The notes under the pieces were generated by a model. The model saw nothing but the letters and a program-made list of their open reading frames with translations. It did not search any database and was not told the DNA's origin. Below are positions 9,362-20,526 of a DNA stretch of 64,000 nt, in pieces. Positions within the stretch are counted from its first letter, which is position 1, and each line of letters begins with the position of its first letter. Position numbers and translations under genes: made by a program. The DNA is from Bacteroidota bacterium (GTDB taxonomy: Bacteria; Bacteroidota; Ignavibacteria; Ignavibacteriales; Ignavibacteriaceae): NCBI GenBank assembly GCA_021815365.1, contig JAKAGZ010000004.1, positions 39,190-103,189 of the forward strand, read 5' to 3'.

Positions 9362-9566
9362 ATTGACAAATATATCGCTAATAATTGCCTGCTATAGTCC
9401 ATCCACGCTGTAACGGAACCACATTAATTTAGCATCTGGCTGCTGTATTAACCAGCAGTTGCTTGAATGGGATTTAAAATCCGGTTTTGAAAAATCAGTC
9501 CTCAACAAACAATGTGACAACTATTTTTGTTAGCCTATATTTAATTTGGACAGCATTGGTTCTTTT

Positions 9567-11072
9567 CTAAAATTTTTCCCGGCTTTTCAACGCAAAGAGC
9601 AGGTTCTTCAACTTATTCTGGTAATCATAATTTTTATAATCATCAGCTTGTTCAAGATAAAGTTTTGCATCGGCATCTTCGCCCAATTTTTCTTTTGCAC
9701 GTGCAGCAAAATAACAAGCGAAAGGTTTTATCCATTTTTCATTTTTTATCTTTAACGATTTTGCAGTTAAGGCTGTATCTGCAGAAGCTTCATATCTTTT
9801 TAACGAAAAAAGAGCATCACTAAGGTGCAGGAGAGCTTCAGCCTTAATATCATTTGAGATTGTATTTTTAGCAAGGTACGAAAGGCTGTCTACTGCAGTT
9901 TTATATCTGCCGGTCTCAACGTAATGAGTAAAACGGATAAGGTCCATATCATCTTTTGTGAATCCTTCATCGGCTAACAGTTCGCCCCTTCTTTTTGCGT
10001 AGATGTCATCATCAATATCCAGGTTACCGCGATCTGATAATTTGAAATAAGCTTTAGATACGTCTTTTTGTCCCATAAATTCATAACAAACTCCAAGCCT
10101 GTAATTGGCAATTCCTGTGTAATCATTATCAAGCGTAGTCAGGATAAATTTATTGTAATACACAGTAGCTGAGTCAAATTTATTTTTCTTAAAAAGAACA
10201 TCGCCTGTCAGAAAATTTGAATATGCGATAAGCTGTTTAAATTTTGAGGTATGGGTATTCCTGAGTCTTCTCAGAATTCTCTCAGCCTGATCGAGCTTTC
10301 TTTCTTTTATATATATTACTGCGAGTGAATAATTAAATAACAGATTATTAGGATACCTGGCAATCAAAGAATTCATATAATTTGAAGCAGTTGAATAATC
10401 ACTAAAAAAATCTGTAAGTATCTGCGAATAGTAAAACCGGGCTTCGACCCTTGAGTATGTTCCGTGGGTCATTGCTTCTTTAATATATTCCAATCCTTTC
10501 TCTTTATTACCTTTCATACCTGCCAGGCTTAAAGCCCATTGAAAGGCTTTTGGTATTTGTCCCATAGCAAAGTTGTACAAACCGAGTCCAAGATATGCAT
10601 CATAAAATCTTGGATTTAGTTCGATAACTTTATTCAGAAAACTTTCTGATCTTTTTGTAGCCCAAACTGCATCGAGAAATTTTCCCTCTTGTGTGAAAGC
10701 CATAGCACGGTATGAGTAATTGGCGCCGAGTATGTACAAAATCTCAGTATTGTTCTCGTCGTTATCCAGCAGAGCAACAGCTTTTTCAATCGCCTGATCA
10801 GAATACTCAATAAATCTTTGCAGGTCAGCTTTATCCTTGTTGCTGAAATAATACCAGAAATAGATACTTGATTTGTAGTGATAGCCGCGCGGGTCATCAT
10901 GATATTTATCAATTAGTCTTTGAAATGTTATTTCTGCCTGCGACCATCTGAAGCCGTAGCAATTATCAAGTCCCCTTAGAATTGCATTTTTAATTTCAGC
11001 CTGAGCAAATACAGCCTGACTAAAAATAAAAGTTATTATTAGGTATACCAGAAGAAAGGTTTTCTTTTTCAT
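9567..11072 (-). CDS. Exported tetratricopeptide-repeat protein, function unknown
   Basis: I place the start at ATG 11072 (MKKKTFLLVYLIITFIFSQA), which opens on a signal peptide ending near VFAQA. The upstream in-frame ATG at 11204 would run far into pyrG. The mature part is alpha-helical with TPR-like units, for example ALLDNDENNTEILYILGANY, YDAYLGLGLYNFAMGQIPKA and GIANYRLGVCYEFMGQKDVS. About 502 aa. No catalytic motif is visible. It follows pyrG by 43 bp and may be cotranscribed. Probably a periplasmic or outer-membrane-associated scaffold, by inference. Confidence 0.8.
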   Translation of the reverse strand: MKKKTFLLVYLIITFIFSQAVFAQAEIKNAILRGLDNCYGFRWSQAEITFQRLIDKYHDDPRGYHYKSSIYFWYYFSNKDKADLQRFIEYSDQAIEKAVALLDNDENNTEILYILGANYSYRAMAFTQEGKFLDAVWATKRSESFLNKVIELNPRFYDAYLGLGLYNFAMGQIPKAFQWALSLAGMKGNKEKGLEYIKEAMTHGTYSRVEARFYYSQILTDFFSDYSTASNYMNSLIARYPNNLLFNYSLAVIYIKERKLDQAERILRRLRNTHTSKFKQLIAYSNFLTGDVLFKKNKFDSATVYYNKFILTTLDNDYTGIANYRLGVCYEFMGQKDVSKAYFKLSDRGNLDIDDDIYAKRRGELLADEGFTKDDMDLIRFTHYVETGRYKTAVDSLSYLAKNTISNDIKAEALLHLSDALFSLKRYEASADTALTAKSLKIKNEKWIKPFACYFAARAKEKLGEDADAKLYLEQADDYKNYDYQNKLKNLLFALKSREKF

Positions 11073-11115
11073 TAACATAAAAATTTTTTGCTGAAGTCTG
11101 CCTGCCGGGTATAAT

Positions 11116-12802
<1,687 letters not shown>

Positions 12803-12873
12803 TTTGATTTTGTCCTTCAAAAATTTTTTTCTTACTAATAAAATCTCTCAAAAACCGCTTCCTGTTAAAAATA

Positions 12874-12903
12874 AAAAAACCTGATCAGGAGATCAGGTTT
12901 TTT
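12874..12903 (-). terminator. Intrinsic terminator after citrate synthase
   Basis: A 13 bp perfect stem (AAAAAACCTGATC at 12874-12886 and its complement at 12891-12903) with a 4-base loop. Read on the minus strand it ends in a run of seven T. The stem includes the last codons and TGA stop (12885-12887) of the citrate synthase gene, so terminator and coding sequence overlap. Confidence 0.85.
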
Positions 12904-14165
12904 ACATATTGTGTTGTAACTGATTTTGGACGGATTATCGGGTGCATCAGCGCCCTGTTCATCACCGATTGTGCAGTGAGTCCTAGGCTCCTTGAAACAG
13001 CAAAAACAACTGTATAATAAGAAAATTCCCTGAGACCAAAATGATAGAGCATCGAACCTGAAACTGCATCAACATTGGGCCAGGGATTTTTAATTTTTTC
13101 TACTTTTTTTAATTCATTTGGCACAACGTTAAAAAATACTTCTACAGTTTTAAAAACCGGGTCATCAGGAAAATTCTTCTTCCCGAAATCAAAGAACGCT
13201 TCAAATCTTGGATCAATAACACGCAGCACTGCATGCCCGTAACCCGGAATGACTTTCCCTGAATCAAGAGTTTCTTTGACCTGTTTTTCTGCCTGTTCTT
13301 TTGTCGGAGTATCACCAAATTTTTCCATTGTTTCGAGAATAAATTTCAGACATTCCTGGTTAGCAAGACCGTGAAGCGGTCCGGCTAATCCGTTAAAGCC
13401 GCCGGACAAAGAATAATAAACATCCGAGAGGGCTGAATTAATAGTCTGATTTGCAAAAGCACTTACATTGCCTCCTTCATGATCACAGTGCGCAACAAGA
13501 TAAAGTTTCATCAGATTATTAAATTCATCTTTATCAGCATTTTCTATTCCAAGCATGTGAACATAGTCACCGGTAAGGTCCATATCAGGATCCGGTTCTA
13601 TAATTTCTCCTTTGTTGAAACTCATTCTATAAATTGCCGCTGCAATCGCAGGAATTTTAGCAACAATGTTAAGGGAATCTTCTAAAGTCGGCTTCCAATA
13701 ATCTTCTTTCCTTATTCCCCTGTCATATTCTCTTGCAAATAGAGATTCTTTCTGCAAAACTATAATAGCTGTGCTGAGCATCGTCATAGGGTGAGAATTT
13801 GCAGGCATTGCTTTCAAAACATTCCAGACATAATCAGGTACGAACTTTCTGGTCTTTAAATTTTCAGAAAAATTTTCAAGTTCAGTTTTATCCGGCAGTT
13901 CGCCTGTCAATAAAAGATAAAATACTTCTTCGGGAGAAATATTTATTATTTCTTTTAAAGGTTTGCCGCGTACTATTAAACCCTGTTCCTGAGGGACCCT
14001 GGAAGTATCACAGATGAGCGATCGTACGCCCCTCATTCCGCCGTAAGCCTGTGAAACAGTAATTTCTGATAAAACCTTTTCTCCGCCGTTTGCTAAAATA
14101 TCCTTAGCTTCTCTGCGCCAAAGCTCAATTTTATCTGCTAATCTCTCAAAAATTTTCGACATCAA
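12885..14165 (-). CDS. Citrate synthase, eukaryotic-like type I
   Basis: Condenses oxaloacetate and acetyl-CoA to citrate. The 426 aa protein resembles the mitochondrial type more than the hexameric GltA type. The three catalytic positions are visible: His in GPLHGLANQE, His in PGYGHAVLR and Asp in WPNVDAVSG, equivalent to pig His274, His320 and Asp375. The gene stands alone with its own promoter and terminator. ATG-ATG at the start leaves the first residue uncertain by one codon. Confidence 0.93.
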   Translation of the reverse strand: MMSKIFERLADKIELWRREAKDILANGGEKVLSEITVSQAYGGMRGVRSLICDTSRVPQEQGLIVRGKPLKEIINISPEEVFYLLLTGELPDKTELENFSENLKTRKFVPDYVWNVLKAMPANSHPMTMLSTAIIVLQKESLFAREYDRGIRKEDYWKPTLEDSLNIVAKIPAIAAAIYRMSFNKGEIIEPDPDMDLTGDYVHMLGIENADKDEFNNLMKLYLVAHCDHEGGNVSAFANQTINSALSDVYYSLSGGFNGLAGPLHGLANQECLKFILETMEKFGDTPTKEQAEKQVKETLDSGKVIPGYGHAVLRVIDPRFEAFFDFGKKNFPDDPVFKTVEVFFNVVPNELKKVEKIKNPWPNVDAVSGSMLYHFGLREFSYYTVVFAVSRSLGLTAQSVMNRALMHPIIRPKSVTTQYVKNLIS

Positions 14166-14215
14166 AAAAACCTTGCTTAATTTTAATGTGGAAGGAAAGT
14201 TTTATTTGCCTGACA

Positions 14216-14244
14216 AAATTAGTTTTTTTGTCAGTGTAATTCAA
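14216..14244 (-). promoter_or_regulatory. Promoter of citrate synthase with overlapping inverted repeat
   Basis: Minus strand TTGAAT (14244-14239), 17 bp, TAATTT (14221-14216) continuing as TAATTTTG, an exact TAnnTTTG element. It lies 50 bp before the start codon. A 9 bp inverted repeat, CTGACAAAA (14210-14218) with TTTTGTCAG (14226-14234), covers the -10 box and could be an operator; that role is a guess. Confidence 0.5.
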
Positions 14245-14247
14245 ACA

Positions 14248-15483
14248 TTATTCATACCTCAGCGCTTCGATCGGGTCAAGACTTGCAGCTTTGAACGCAG
14301 GATAAGTGCCGAAAATAATTCCGACAAAAATACAAAGAGATAAACCGATTGCGACCCAGTCATAAGGGATAGCAGACTGCGCATTTAATAATCCGCCGGC
14401 AAAGTTCCCTATTCCAACTCCCAATGTTATTCCGATCAGTCCGCCGATAATACAAAGCATAATCGCTTCAAACAAAAACTGGAAAAGAATATTGAATTTC
14501 TTTGCACCGATCGCCTTCCTTATTCCAATCTCTCTTGTTCTTTCAGTAACGGATACAAGCATAATATTCATTATTCCTACTCCGGCAGCAAGCAAAGCGA
14601 TAATTGAAACAACAACTGCACCGATCTTTACTCCGGCAGTAATATTATTAATCTGCCCGATGATTGATTCATTGCTGAAAATTTCAAAATCGTTCTCTTT
14701 GCCTGGCGGTACTTTCCTGATCGTTCTCATATAACCGATCGCTGATTCAATCACGCTTCCATAATCTTCTTTGCTCTTAGACATCACCATTATGTTTGCG
14801 CTGTAGTTGTGCTTTCCGTAATAAGATTGAAAAGTAGTTATAGGGATTACAACATAATTATCTCTGCTGCTGCCGAACATCTGCGGTTGTTTTTCAAGCA
14901 CACCGATCACTCTCATCGGATGTCCGTCTACCTTAATAGTCTGACCAACAGGATCAATACTTGTGAATAGTTTATCAACTACATCGTGACCAATCAGACA
15001 GACATCGTTTGAATAGTTAATATCAGACTGCATAAAATCGCGGCCGTATTCAACGTGCCAGTTATTTGTTTTAATGCCGCCGAGAGTCTCTCCTGCTAAT
15101 TGTATGTTAGGGTTAGATTCAATATTTCCGTATTTAACAATAATCCCAAAACGCCATTGCTCAGCGCCCATATACAACGCTTTACCTTTCATATCATCTT
15201 CAAGCCGGTAGTAATCATTCAGTGTAATATCTTTCCTGTTCCTGAACCTGTCTCTCCAGCCCGGTCCTCCGCCCATATTGTTAGGATATTTTTGTATCTG
15301 AAAAGTATTTTTATTTAACTGTGCAACTCCATTCTCAATACTTTTCTGAAGCATAGTAATAATTGTCATAATAACAATTATCGAAAAAATTCCCACAACA
15401 ACTCCGAGGATGGTTAAACCTGCTCTGAGCTTATTGGTCCTTACCGACTGAAAAGATAATGTAAAAATTTCTTTTATATTCAT
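14248..15483 (-). CDS. MacB-type ABC transporter permease (second)
   Basis: Permease of the tripartite efflux system. The 411 aa protein has an N-terminal membrane helix (about residues 20-45, GLTILGVVVGIFSIIVIMTI), a large periplasmic MacB_PCD domain, and three C-terminal helices of the FtsX domain. The hallmark VTERTREIGIRKAIGAKK lies between helices. It is a paralogue of the permease just upstream, with identical length and the same C-terminal DPIEALRYE ending. A heterodimer is likely, by inference. Substrate unknown. Confidence 0.92.
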   Translation of the reverse strand: MNIKEIFTLSFQSVRTNKLRAGLTILGVVVGIFSIIVIMTIITMLQKSIENGVAQLNKNTFQIQKYPNNMGGGPGWRDRFRNRKDITLNDYYRLEDDMKGKALYMGAEQWRFGIIVKYGNIESNPNIQLAGETLGGIKTNNWHVEYGRDFMQSDINYSNDVCLIGHDVVDKLFTSIDPVGQTIKVDGHPMRVIGVLEKQPQMFGSSRDNYVVIPITTFQSYYGKHNYSANIMVMSKSKEDYGSVIESAIGYMRTIRKVPPGKENDFEIFSNESIIGQINNITAGVKIGAVVVSIIALLAAGVGIMNIMLVSVTERTREIGIRKAIGAKKFNILFQFLFEAIMLCIIGGLIGITLGVGIGNFAGGLLNAQSAIPYDWVAIGLSLCIFVGIIFGTYPAFKAASLDPIEALRYE

Positions 15484-15508
15484 TTATACTCTTTTAATTT
15501 AAAATTAG

Positions 15509-15552
15509 CCAATTGTCTCCATCTCCCATCCTCCATACACCATATTCCATTT
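15509..15552 (-). repeat. Degenerate heptanucleotide repeats after a stop codon
   Basis: Directly after the TAA of the upstream permease, the minus strand reads AAA and then 7-base units: TGGAATA, TGGTGTA, TGGAGGA, TGGGAGA, TGGAGAC. It fills most of the 69 bp gap between the two permease genes. A second instance with the same opening (TAAAAATGGAATATGGT) follows the stop of the GT2 gene at 59226. Confidence 0.7.
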
Positions 15553-16788
15553 TTATTCATACCTCAACGCTTCGACCGGATCCATCTTAGCAGCCGTATA
15601 AGCCGGCGCAAACCCGGCAATTATTCCTGTCATAAGTGAAATCATTATTGCCAGTATGACTGCACTATACTGTACGGATGTCGGAAGAAATTGATTTACA
15701 ATCATGCTTAAAATCACTGCTAAAATAAGACCGACGAGTCCGCCCATCAGGCAGATAACTGAAGATTCGAGCAGGAACTGTCCGAGTATAGTTCTCCTTT
15801 TAGCGCCGATAGCTTTCCTCAAGCCGATCTCTTTCGTCCTTTCTCTTACGGAAACAAACATAATATTCATAATACCGATTGCACCGACAAACAGCGAAAG
15901 TCCTGTAATGAACAGTCCCGCAATTTGTATAACACCAACAACTGAATCATAACTTTGCTGCAGAGCTTCCTGCTGATTTATAGCAAAATCATCTTCTTCA
16001 TTGTAAGACAGACCCCTGATCTTTCTCATAATTCCTTCTGCTTCATCTTTAGTTGCAGGAACCATCGCCGGACTTGCAGCCCGAACATTGAGCGTAATGC
16101 TGCTGCTCCATCTGCTCATAAAATATTTGAAAACGGTCCCTATCGGAACATATAGCTGGTTATCAGGATTGAAAGCCCCAAGTATAATACTACCCTGTTC
16201 TGTTAAAATGCCGATAACCTTAAAATTTTCATTACCGATTTTAATTGTTTTATTCAGCCCGTCCCTGCGCGGGAAAAGATTTTTAGCAATATTACTTCCG
16301 AGCACAACAACATTTCTTGAGCTTTTACTTTCCGTTTCAGAAAAAAATCTTCCCATATCAAAAGTGAAGTTCGTGGTATTAACATAATCAGCATCTGATC
16401 CTGTCATAATAACGTTATCAACGCTCCTGTCCTTGTACTTTGCCGATCTGATACTGTTTACAACAGGTGCGACCGCAATCGGAAGCTTTGCTAATTCCTT
16501 AAACCTTTCGAAATCAGCCATAGTAATATTTCTTCTGTTCCTTATTTTCCACCAATCCCTGTTCCCAAACCATGGCCATTTGCTGATATAAAGCACATCA
16601 GAACCAAGAGCGCTTATCCCTTTCTGGAAGGCATTATCAATACCCTTTATTGCAGTGGTCATAAGCACCACAGAAGTTATTCCGATAACTATGCCAAGCA
16701 TCGTAAGGATTGCCCTGATCTTATTCGAACGAATTGCCCGAAGCGCTATCAGCATCCCCTCTTTTATCTCGAAGAAAAATGTATTCAT
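15553..16788 (-). CDS. MacB-type ABC transporter permease (first)
   Basis: Permease subunit of 411 aa with an N-terminal helix (ILTMLGIVIGITSVVLMTTA), a periplasmic MacB_PCD domain, and a C-terminal FtsX domain carrying VRERTKEIGLRKAIGAKRRT. It ends DPVEALRYE like its paralogue downstream. It follows the ATPase gene by 46 bp. MacB itself carries the ATPase in the same chain; here the ATPase is separate, as in the YknYZ/SalXY type. Confidence 0.92.
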   Translation of the reverse strand: MNTFFFEIKEGMLIALRAIRSNKIRAILTMLGIVIGITSVVLMTTAIKGIDNAFQKGISALGSDVLYISKWPWFGNRDWWKIRNRRNITMADFERFKELAKLPIAVAPVVNSIRSAKYKDRSVDNVIMTGSDADYVNTTNFTFDMGRFFSETESKSSRNVVVLGSNIAKNLFPRRDGLNKTIKIGNENFKVIGILTEQGSIILGAFNPDNQLYVPIGTVFKYFMSRWSSSITLNVRAASPAMVPATKDEAEGIMRKIRGLSYNEEDDFAINQQEALQQSYDSVVGVIQIAGLFITGLSLFVGAIGIMNIMFVSVRERTKEIGLRKAIGAKRRTILGQFLLESSVICLMGGLVGLILAVILSMIVNQFLPTSVQYSAVILAIMISLMTGIIAGFAPAYTAAKMDPVEALRYE

Positions 16789-16834
16789 TTATTGCTCATA
16801 AAATATTTTTGAAAATAATCATGCCTTACAAATT

Positions 16835-17554
16835 CTAAACAACAACAGTTTTAGGTTTAGGAATAAAACGATTTTTCACTGTTTCATCAGATTCTATCAG
16901 TCCGTCCTTCAACCTAATGATGCGTGCGGCGTGTTCAGCAATATATTCTTCGTGAGTAACCAGGATAATAGTATTACCTTTCTCGTAAATCTCATTAAAG
17001 AGTATCATGATCTCTTCACCGGTTTTTGAATCGAGATTTCCCGTCGGTTCATCAGCTAGTATAATGGATGGTTTGGTAACAAGAGCACGTGCGATTGCAA
17101 CTCTCTGACGCTGACCTCCGGAAAGTTCATTGGGCTTATGATGCATCCTGTCTTTCAGTCCTACATCAATTAATGCTGCTTCAGCTCTTTCGCGCCGTTC
17201 AGCAGAAGGAACGCCAGCATAAATCAGTGGAAGCTCTACATTATGAAGAGCGTCTGACCTGGCAAGAAGATTAAATGTTTGAAAGACGAATCCTATTTCT
17301 TTATTCCTGATCTTTGCTAATTCATTATCAGTCATTTCACTTACATTGGCATTTGTAAATTCATATTTACCCGAAGTCGGTGTATCAAGACATCCGAGCA
17401 TATTCATTAGTGTTGATTTACCTGAACCAGACGGACCCATAATAGCAACATATTCATTCTTATTTATTCTAAGGGAAACATCACGTAAAGCGTGCACTTG
17501 TTCAGAGCCAACCTCATAAATTTTAGCAATATGTTCAATATTTATAATGTTCAT
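16835..17554 (-). CDS. ABC transporter ATP-binding protein (MacB/LolD family)
   Basis: Energises the neighbouring permeases. The 239 aa protein has Walker [15 protein letters not shown] (near residue 39), Q-loop [20 protein letters not shown], signature [15 protein letters not shown], Walker [14 protein letters not shown] and the switch His in LVTHEE. LolD and MacB ATPases are indistinguishable at this level; the adaptor and TolC genes upstream favour MacB-type efflux. Confidence 0.94.
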   Translation of the reverse strand: MNIINIEHIAKIYEVGSEQVHALRDVSLRINKNEYVAIMGPSGSGKSTLMNMLGCLDTPTSGKYEFTNANVSEMTDNELAKIRNKEIGFVFQTFNLLARSDALHNVELPLIYAGVPSAERRERAEAALIDVGLKDRMHHKPNELSGGQRQRVAIARALVTKPSIILADEPTGNLDSKTGEEIMILFNEIYEKGNTIILVTHEEYIAEHAARIIRLKDGLIESDETVKNRFIPKPKTVVV

Positions 17555-17566
17555 CTTAAATTCCGT

Positions 17567-18859
17567 TTATTGTTTATCTGGCTGAAAAATTTTCCTTTTT
17601 TTTTCTACTCTTACAACTGAGCCATCATGCAGGTCTCTTGAAATTGCCCTGTAGCTTCCGGTAACAACTTCTTCACCGCCTTTTAATCCTGATTTAATTT
17701 CAATATAATTATCATCACTTATACCAGTTGTCACATTAACTGATTTAGCTTTACCATCTTTCACAATAAAAATAATTTCCTGTGGTTTAGTATCATCTTT
17801 TTTCTTATTAACAGCCTCTTCATCCTGCTGAGAATTATTATTGCCGCCAGGCATCATTTCGTTAGCGGTTCTTGCTGTAACGCTCTGGATCGGAACGCTC
17901 CATACATCTTTAATACGCGCAGTTTCTATTTTTGCATTGCAGGACATACCGGGCCTTAAATTTGGATTTGTATCTATCAGTTTGATCTTGACTTCAAAAT
18001 TCACAACCTGGTCCTGCGTACCAGTGCCTGTAGAAATAGCACTGTTGCCAATCTGTTTTACAATCCCTCTGAATTCTTTATCGCCGAATGCATCAACTTT
18101 AACACGTGCAGTATCACCGATAGCTACTAATACAACATCATTTTCATCAACATTAACAACAGCTTCAATATTATTCAGATCGCTGACGGTCATAATATTT
18201 GTTCCCTGGCTGAAGCCGCTTCCGAGTACCTTTTCACCAAGCTCCATATTCAACTGAGTTATTGTTCCTGCCATTGGCGAATAGATTGTGGTTTTTCGTA
18301 ACTGATCTTCCTGGTATTTAAGAGCTGCTTCATTCTGAAGTACATTAGCCTGCGCTCCTTCAAAAGAAGCCTTCGCAGAGAGGTATGCACTTTTGGAAGT
18401 TTCAAGCTCGGAATCGCTTGCTAATTTTTTAGCGTGCAATTCTTTTATTCTGTTATAGTCGGCTGTAACTTTATCGAGGTCAGCTTTTCTCATTCCCATT
18501 ACAGCTTTGGCATTAGCAAGATTTGCTTCTGATTGCTGTACCTGCGCTTTATATGCATCTGACCTGATCTTCAGAAGAAGATCCCCTTTCTTAACGACAT
18601 TTCCTTCCTTGACAGGAAGAGCAACAATTTCTCCCGTCACTTCAGGAGTGATAACGACTTTAAATTCTGGATTGATAGTGCCTGTTGCTGAAACAGTCTG
18701 TGTAATATTGCGCTTCATAGCCTTTTCAACCTGGACTGAAATAATTTCCTCTTTATTACCGCTTACAAAAGCTATAATGATTAAAACAAGAAGCAGCAAT
18801 CCAATTCCACCGAATATAAATAACTTCTTCTTTGATTTTTTTTGTTTCCCGTTAGCCAT
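17567..18859 (-). CDS. HlyD/MacA-type efflux periplasmic adaptor
   Basis: Bridges the inner-membrane transporter and TolC. The 430 aa protein has an N-terminal membrane anchor (about residues 13-30), a split lipoyl domain (IVALPVKEGNVVKKGDLLL and MAGTITQLNMELGEKV), and between them an alpha-helical hairpin (AQVQQSEANLANAKAVMG to ANVLQNEAALKYQEDQL). The beta-barrel and membrane-proximal domains follow. It lies 26 bp after the TolC-like gene and 12 bp before the ATPase gene. Confidence 0.93.
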   Translation of the reverse strand: MANGKQKKSKKKLFIFGGIGLLLLVLIIIAFVSGNKEEIISVQVEKAMKRNITQTVSATGTINPEFKVVITPEVTGEIVALPVKEGNVVKKGDLLLKIRSDAYKAQVQQSEANLANAKAVMGMRKADLDKVTADYNRIKELHAKKLASDSELETSKSAYLSAKASFEGAQANVLQNEAALKYQEDQLRKTTIYSPMAGTITQLNMELGEKVLGSGFSQGTNIMTVSDLNNIEAVVNVDENDVVLVAIGDTARVKVDAFGDKEFRGIVKQIGNSAISTGTGTQDQVVNFEVKIKLIDTNPNLRPGMSCNAKIETARIKDVWSVPIQSVTARTANEMMPGGNNNSQQDEEAVNKKKDDTKPQEIIFIVKDGKAKSVNVTTGISDDNYIEIKSGLKGGEEVVTGSYRAISRDLHDGSVVRVEKKRKIFQPDKQ

Positions 18860-18885
18860 TTAATTTGTCTCCTATGTATTAAATT

Positions 18886-20232
18886 TTATTCATACTTTTT
18901 ATAGTTCAGCGCACCTATATAATATTTAAGCTGCTTGCTTAGTTGAATATATGAGAACTGAGCGCTGATATAGTTTGTCCTTGCCGTTGTATAATCTGAG
19001 TTTGCAGTAAGGACATCCAGCAATGTGCTTGAACCAAGTGCATATCTTTCTTCCTGAACTTTTCTGTTCTGCTCTGCTGCAATTACATTGGTGCGGTTTA
19101 CCTCAAGACTTTTTTCAGCAGCCTGAAGATCGAGATAAGTTTTCTGAATGTTCTGTTTAATAGTTCTTTCAAGATCACTCAAAGCAAGTTTGGTGTTATC
19201 AACGCCTACTTCGGCAGACTGAACATTGTTAGAAATCCTGAACCCGGAAAATATTGGAAGGCTTAAAGTTAAACCAATAGAATATGTTCTGGAATCCAAA
19301 AGATTTTTCAATTCATTTGAACGCAGGCTGTAGCTGATAAAGTTAGTCAGCCTTGGAAGATGCCCGCCTCTTGCAATATTAATTCCCTCTTCAGCACTTT
19401 TAAGATCAAACTGAGCGCTTTTATAATCAGCCCTGTTCTCCAAAGCTGTTGAAACAAGAGCCGATAGGTTACTGTAGTCTTCTGCTAATTTACTTTCAAG
19501 AATATTTTTCTCGCTTGCAGTAAGTGAGTCAGCAAATGTATAGTTATCAAAAACATTCAGAGCAAGATAACTTAACAGGTTGCTCTTTGCAGTTTCATAA
19601 CTGTTTTTTGCCTGTATTAAAGAAAGCTCAGCATTACCTTCTTTAACCTGCTGTGAATAAACATCAGCAATAGTGACAGCACCGAGTTTATTCCTTTCGA
19701 TTATGGTTTCAAGATTCCGCTTGTTCCATTTAACATTATCTTCCTGCACCTTCATTAATTGTTGTGCGTTTATAACTGCATAGTATAACGTAATGGTTTG
19801 AAAGACTATGCTCTGCTTTAAATTTTCTAACTGCAGCCTTGCTGATTCAAGATTATCCTTACTTTGCGACAAAGTAGAAAAGTTTGATAACCCGTCAAAC
19901 AAAGTCCAGTTTGAGCTGACACTGGCTGAATAGCTTCTGCTTTCTGTTGTAGAGGGTGGAATTTTAATAACAGTTGAACCAACATTTATATATCCGCCTT
20001 TGTCCTCAGATCTGTTCCAGTTGAAGCTGCCGTTTGCATTTAGAGATGGCAGTAAATTTCCATAAGCTACCTTCACGCTGCCCTCTGAAACATTGAGATT
20101 ATTTTCAGCTTTCTGCAGAGTTGTATTTCTGTGTAAGGCTATTTTAATTGCTTCGTCAAGGCTTAAATTTTTCTGAGCGAATGACGATGCAGTGAAACAT
20201 AAAATACATAATATGTTTATAACGTTCCGCAT
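18886..20232 (-). CDS. TolC-family outer membrane efflux protein
   Basis: Outer-membrane channel of the efflux system. The 448 aa protein has a signal peptide (MRNVINILCILCFTASSFAQ) and two repeated OEP units, each of long helices, for example LDEAIKIALHRNTTLQKAEN near the start and ADYKSAQFDLKSAEEGINIA in the second half. It is first in its operon, preceded by a GGAGAA ribosome site. The 294 bp upstream (20233-20526) holds no gene that I can see. Confidence 0.94.
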   Translation of the reverse strand: MRNVINILCILCFTASSFAQKNLSLDEAIKIALHRNTTLQKAENNLNVSEGSVKVAYGNLLPSLNANGSFNWNRSEDKGGYINVGSTVIKIPPSTTESRSYSASVSSNWTLFDGLSNFSTLSQSKDNLESARLQLENLKQSIVFQTITLYYAVINAQQLMKVQEDNVKWNKRNLETIIERNKLGAVTIADVYSQQVKEGNAELSLIQAKNSYETAKSNLLSYLALNVFDNYTFADSLTASEKNILESKLAEDYSNLSALVSTALENRADYKSAQFDLKSAEEGINIARGGHLPRLTNFISYSLRSNELKNLLDSRTYSIGLTLSLPIFSGFRISNNVQSAEVGVDNTKLALSDLERTIKQNIQKTYLDLQAAEKSLEVNRTNVIAAEQNRKVQEERYALGSSTLLDVLTANSDYTTARTNYISAQFSYIQLSKQLKYYIGALNYKKYE

Positions 20233-20526
20233 TTTTTCTCCGTTTATAAAATTGTAATTTTTTCCTTTATCAGGACGTTAATTATTACAAAAGGTTACTT
20301 AAAACAAAAGTCAGCTCTTATTCTGTACCGCATTTATTTTATCAGTTTTCTGACTGAAAAATATAGTTTAAATCAACTCAAAAATGATTTTAATTACAAG
20401 CGGCATAATAATTACATAACCGGTGTTTTAATTATCCCTGAATTATAGAATTTTGACAACATTTTAAATGTCCCGGTTTTATCAGCAGGAAGATAAACAG
20501 AAAGGATGAACAGCCGTACGGAATAA

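Larger units (their letters stand above)
9136..9559 (+). mobile_element. MITE-like noncoding repeat, copy A
   Basis: About 424 bp matching, in inverted orientation, the sequence at 35871-36292 over its whole length with scattered substitutions and small indels. The ends carry a 9 bp inverted repeat, CTGTCCAAA (9136-9144) and TTTGGACAG (9545-9553), followed by weaker similarity. Inside are a palindromic unit (9169-9188) and a large nested hairpin (9224-9361). No convincing target duplication and no shared open frame are seen. It lies between the TPR gene end and the purN promoter. Features fit a non-autonomous element (MITE), but this is inference. Confidence 0.75.
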
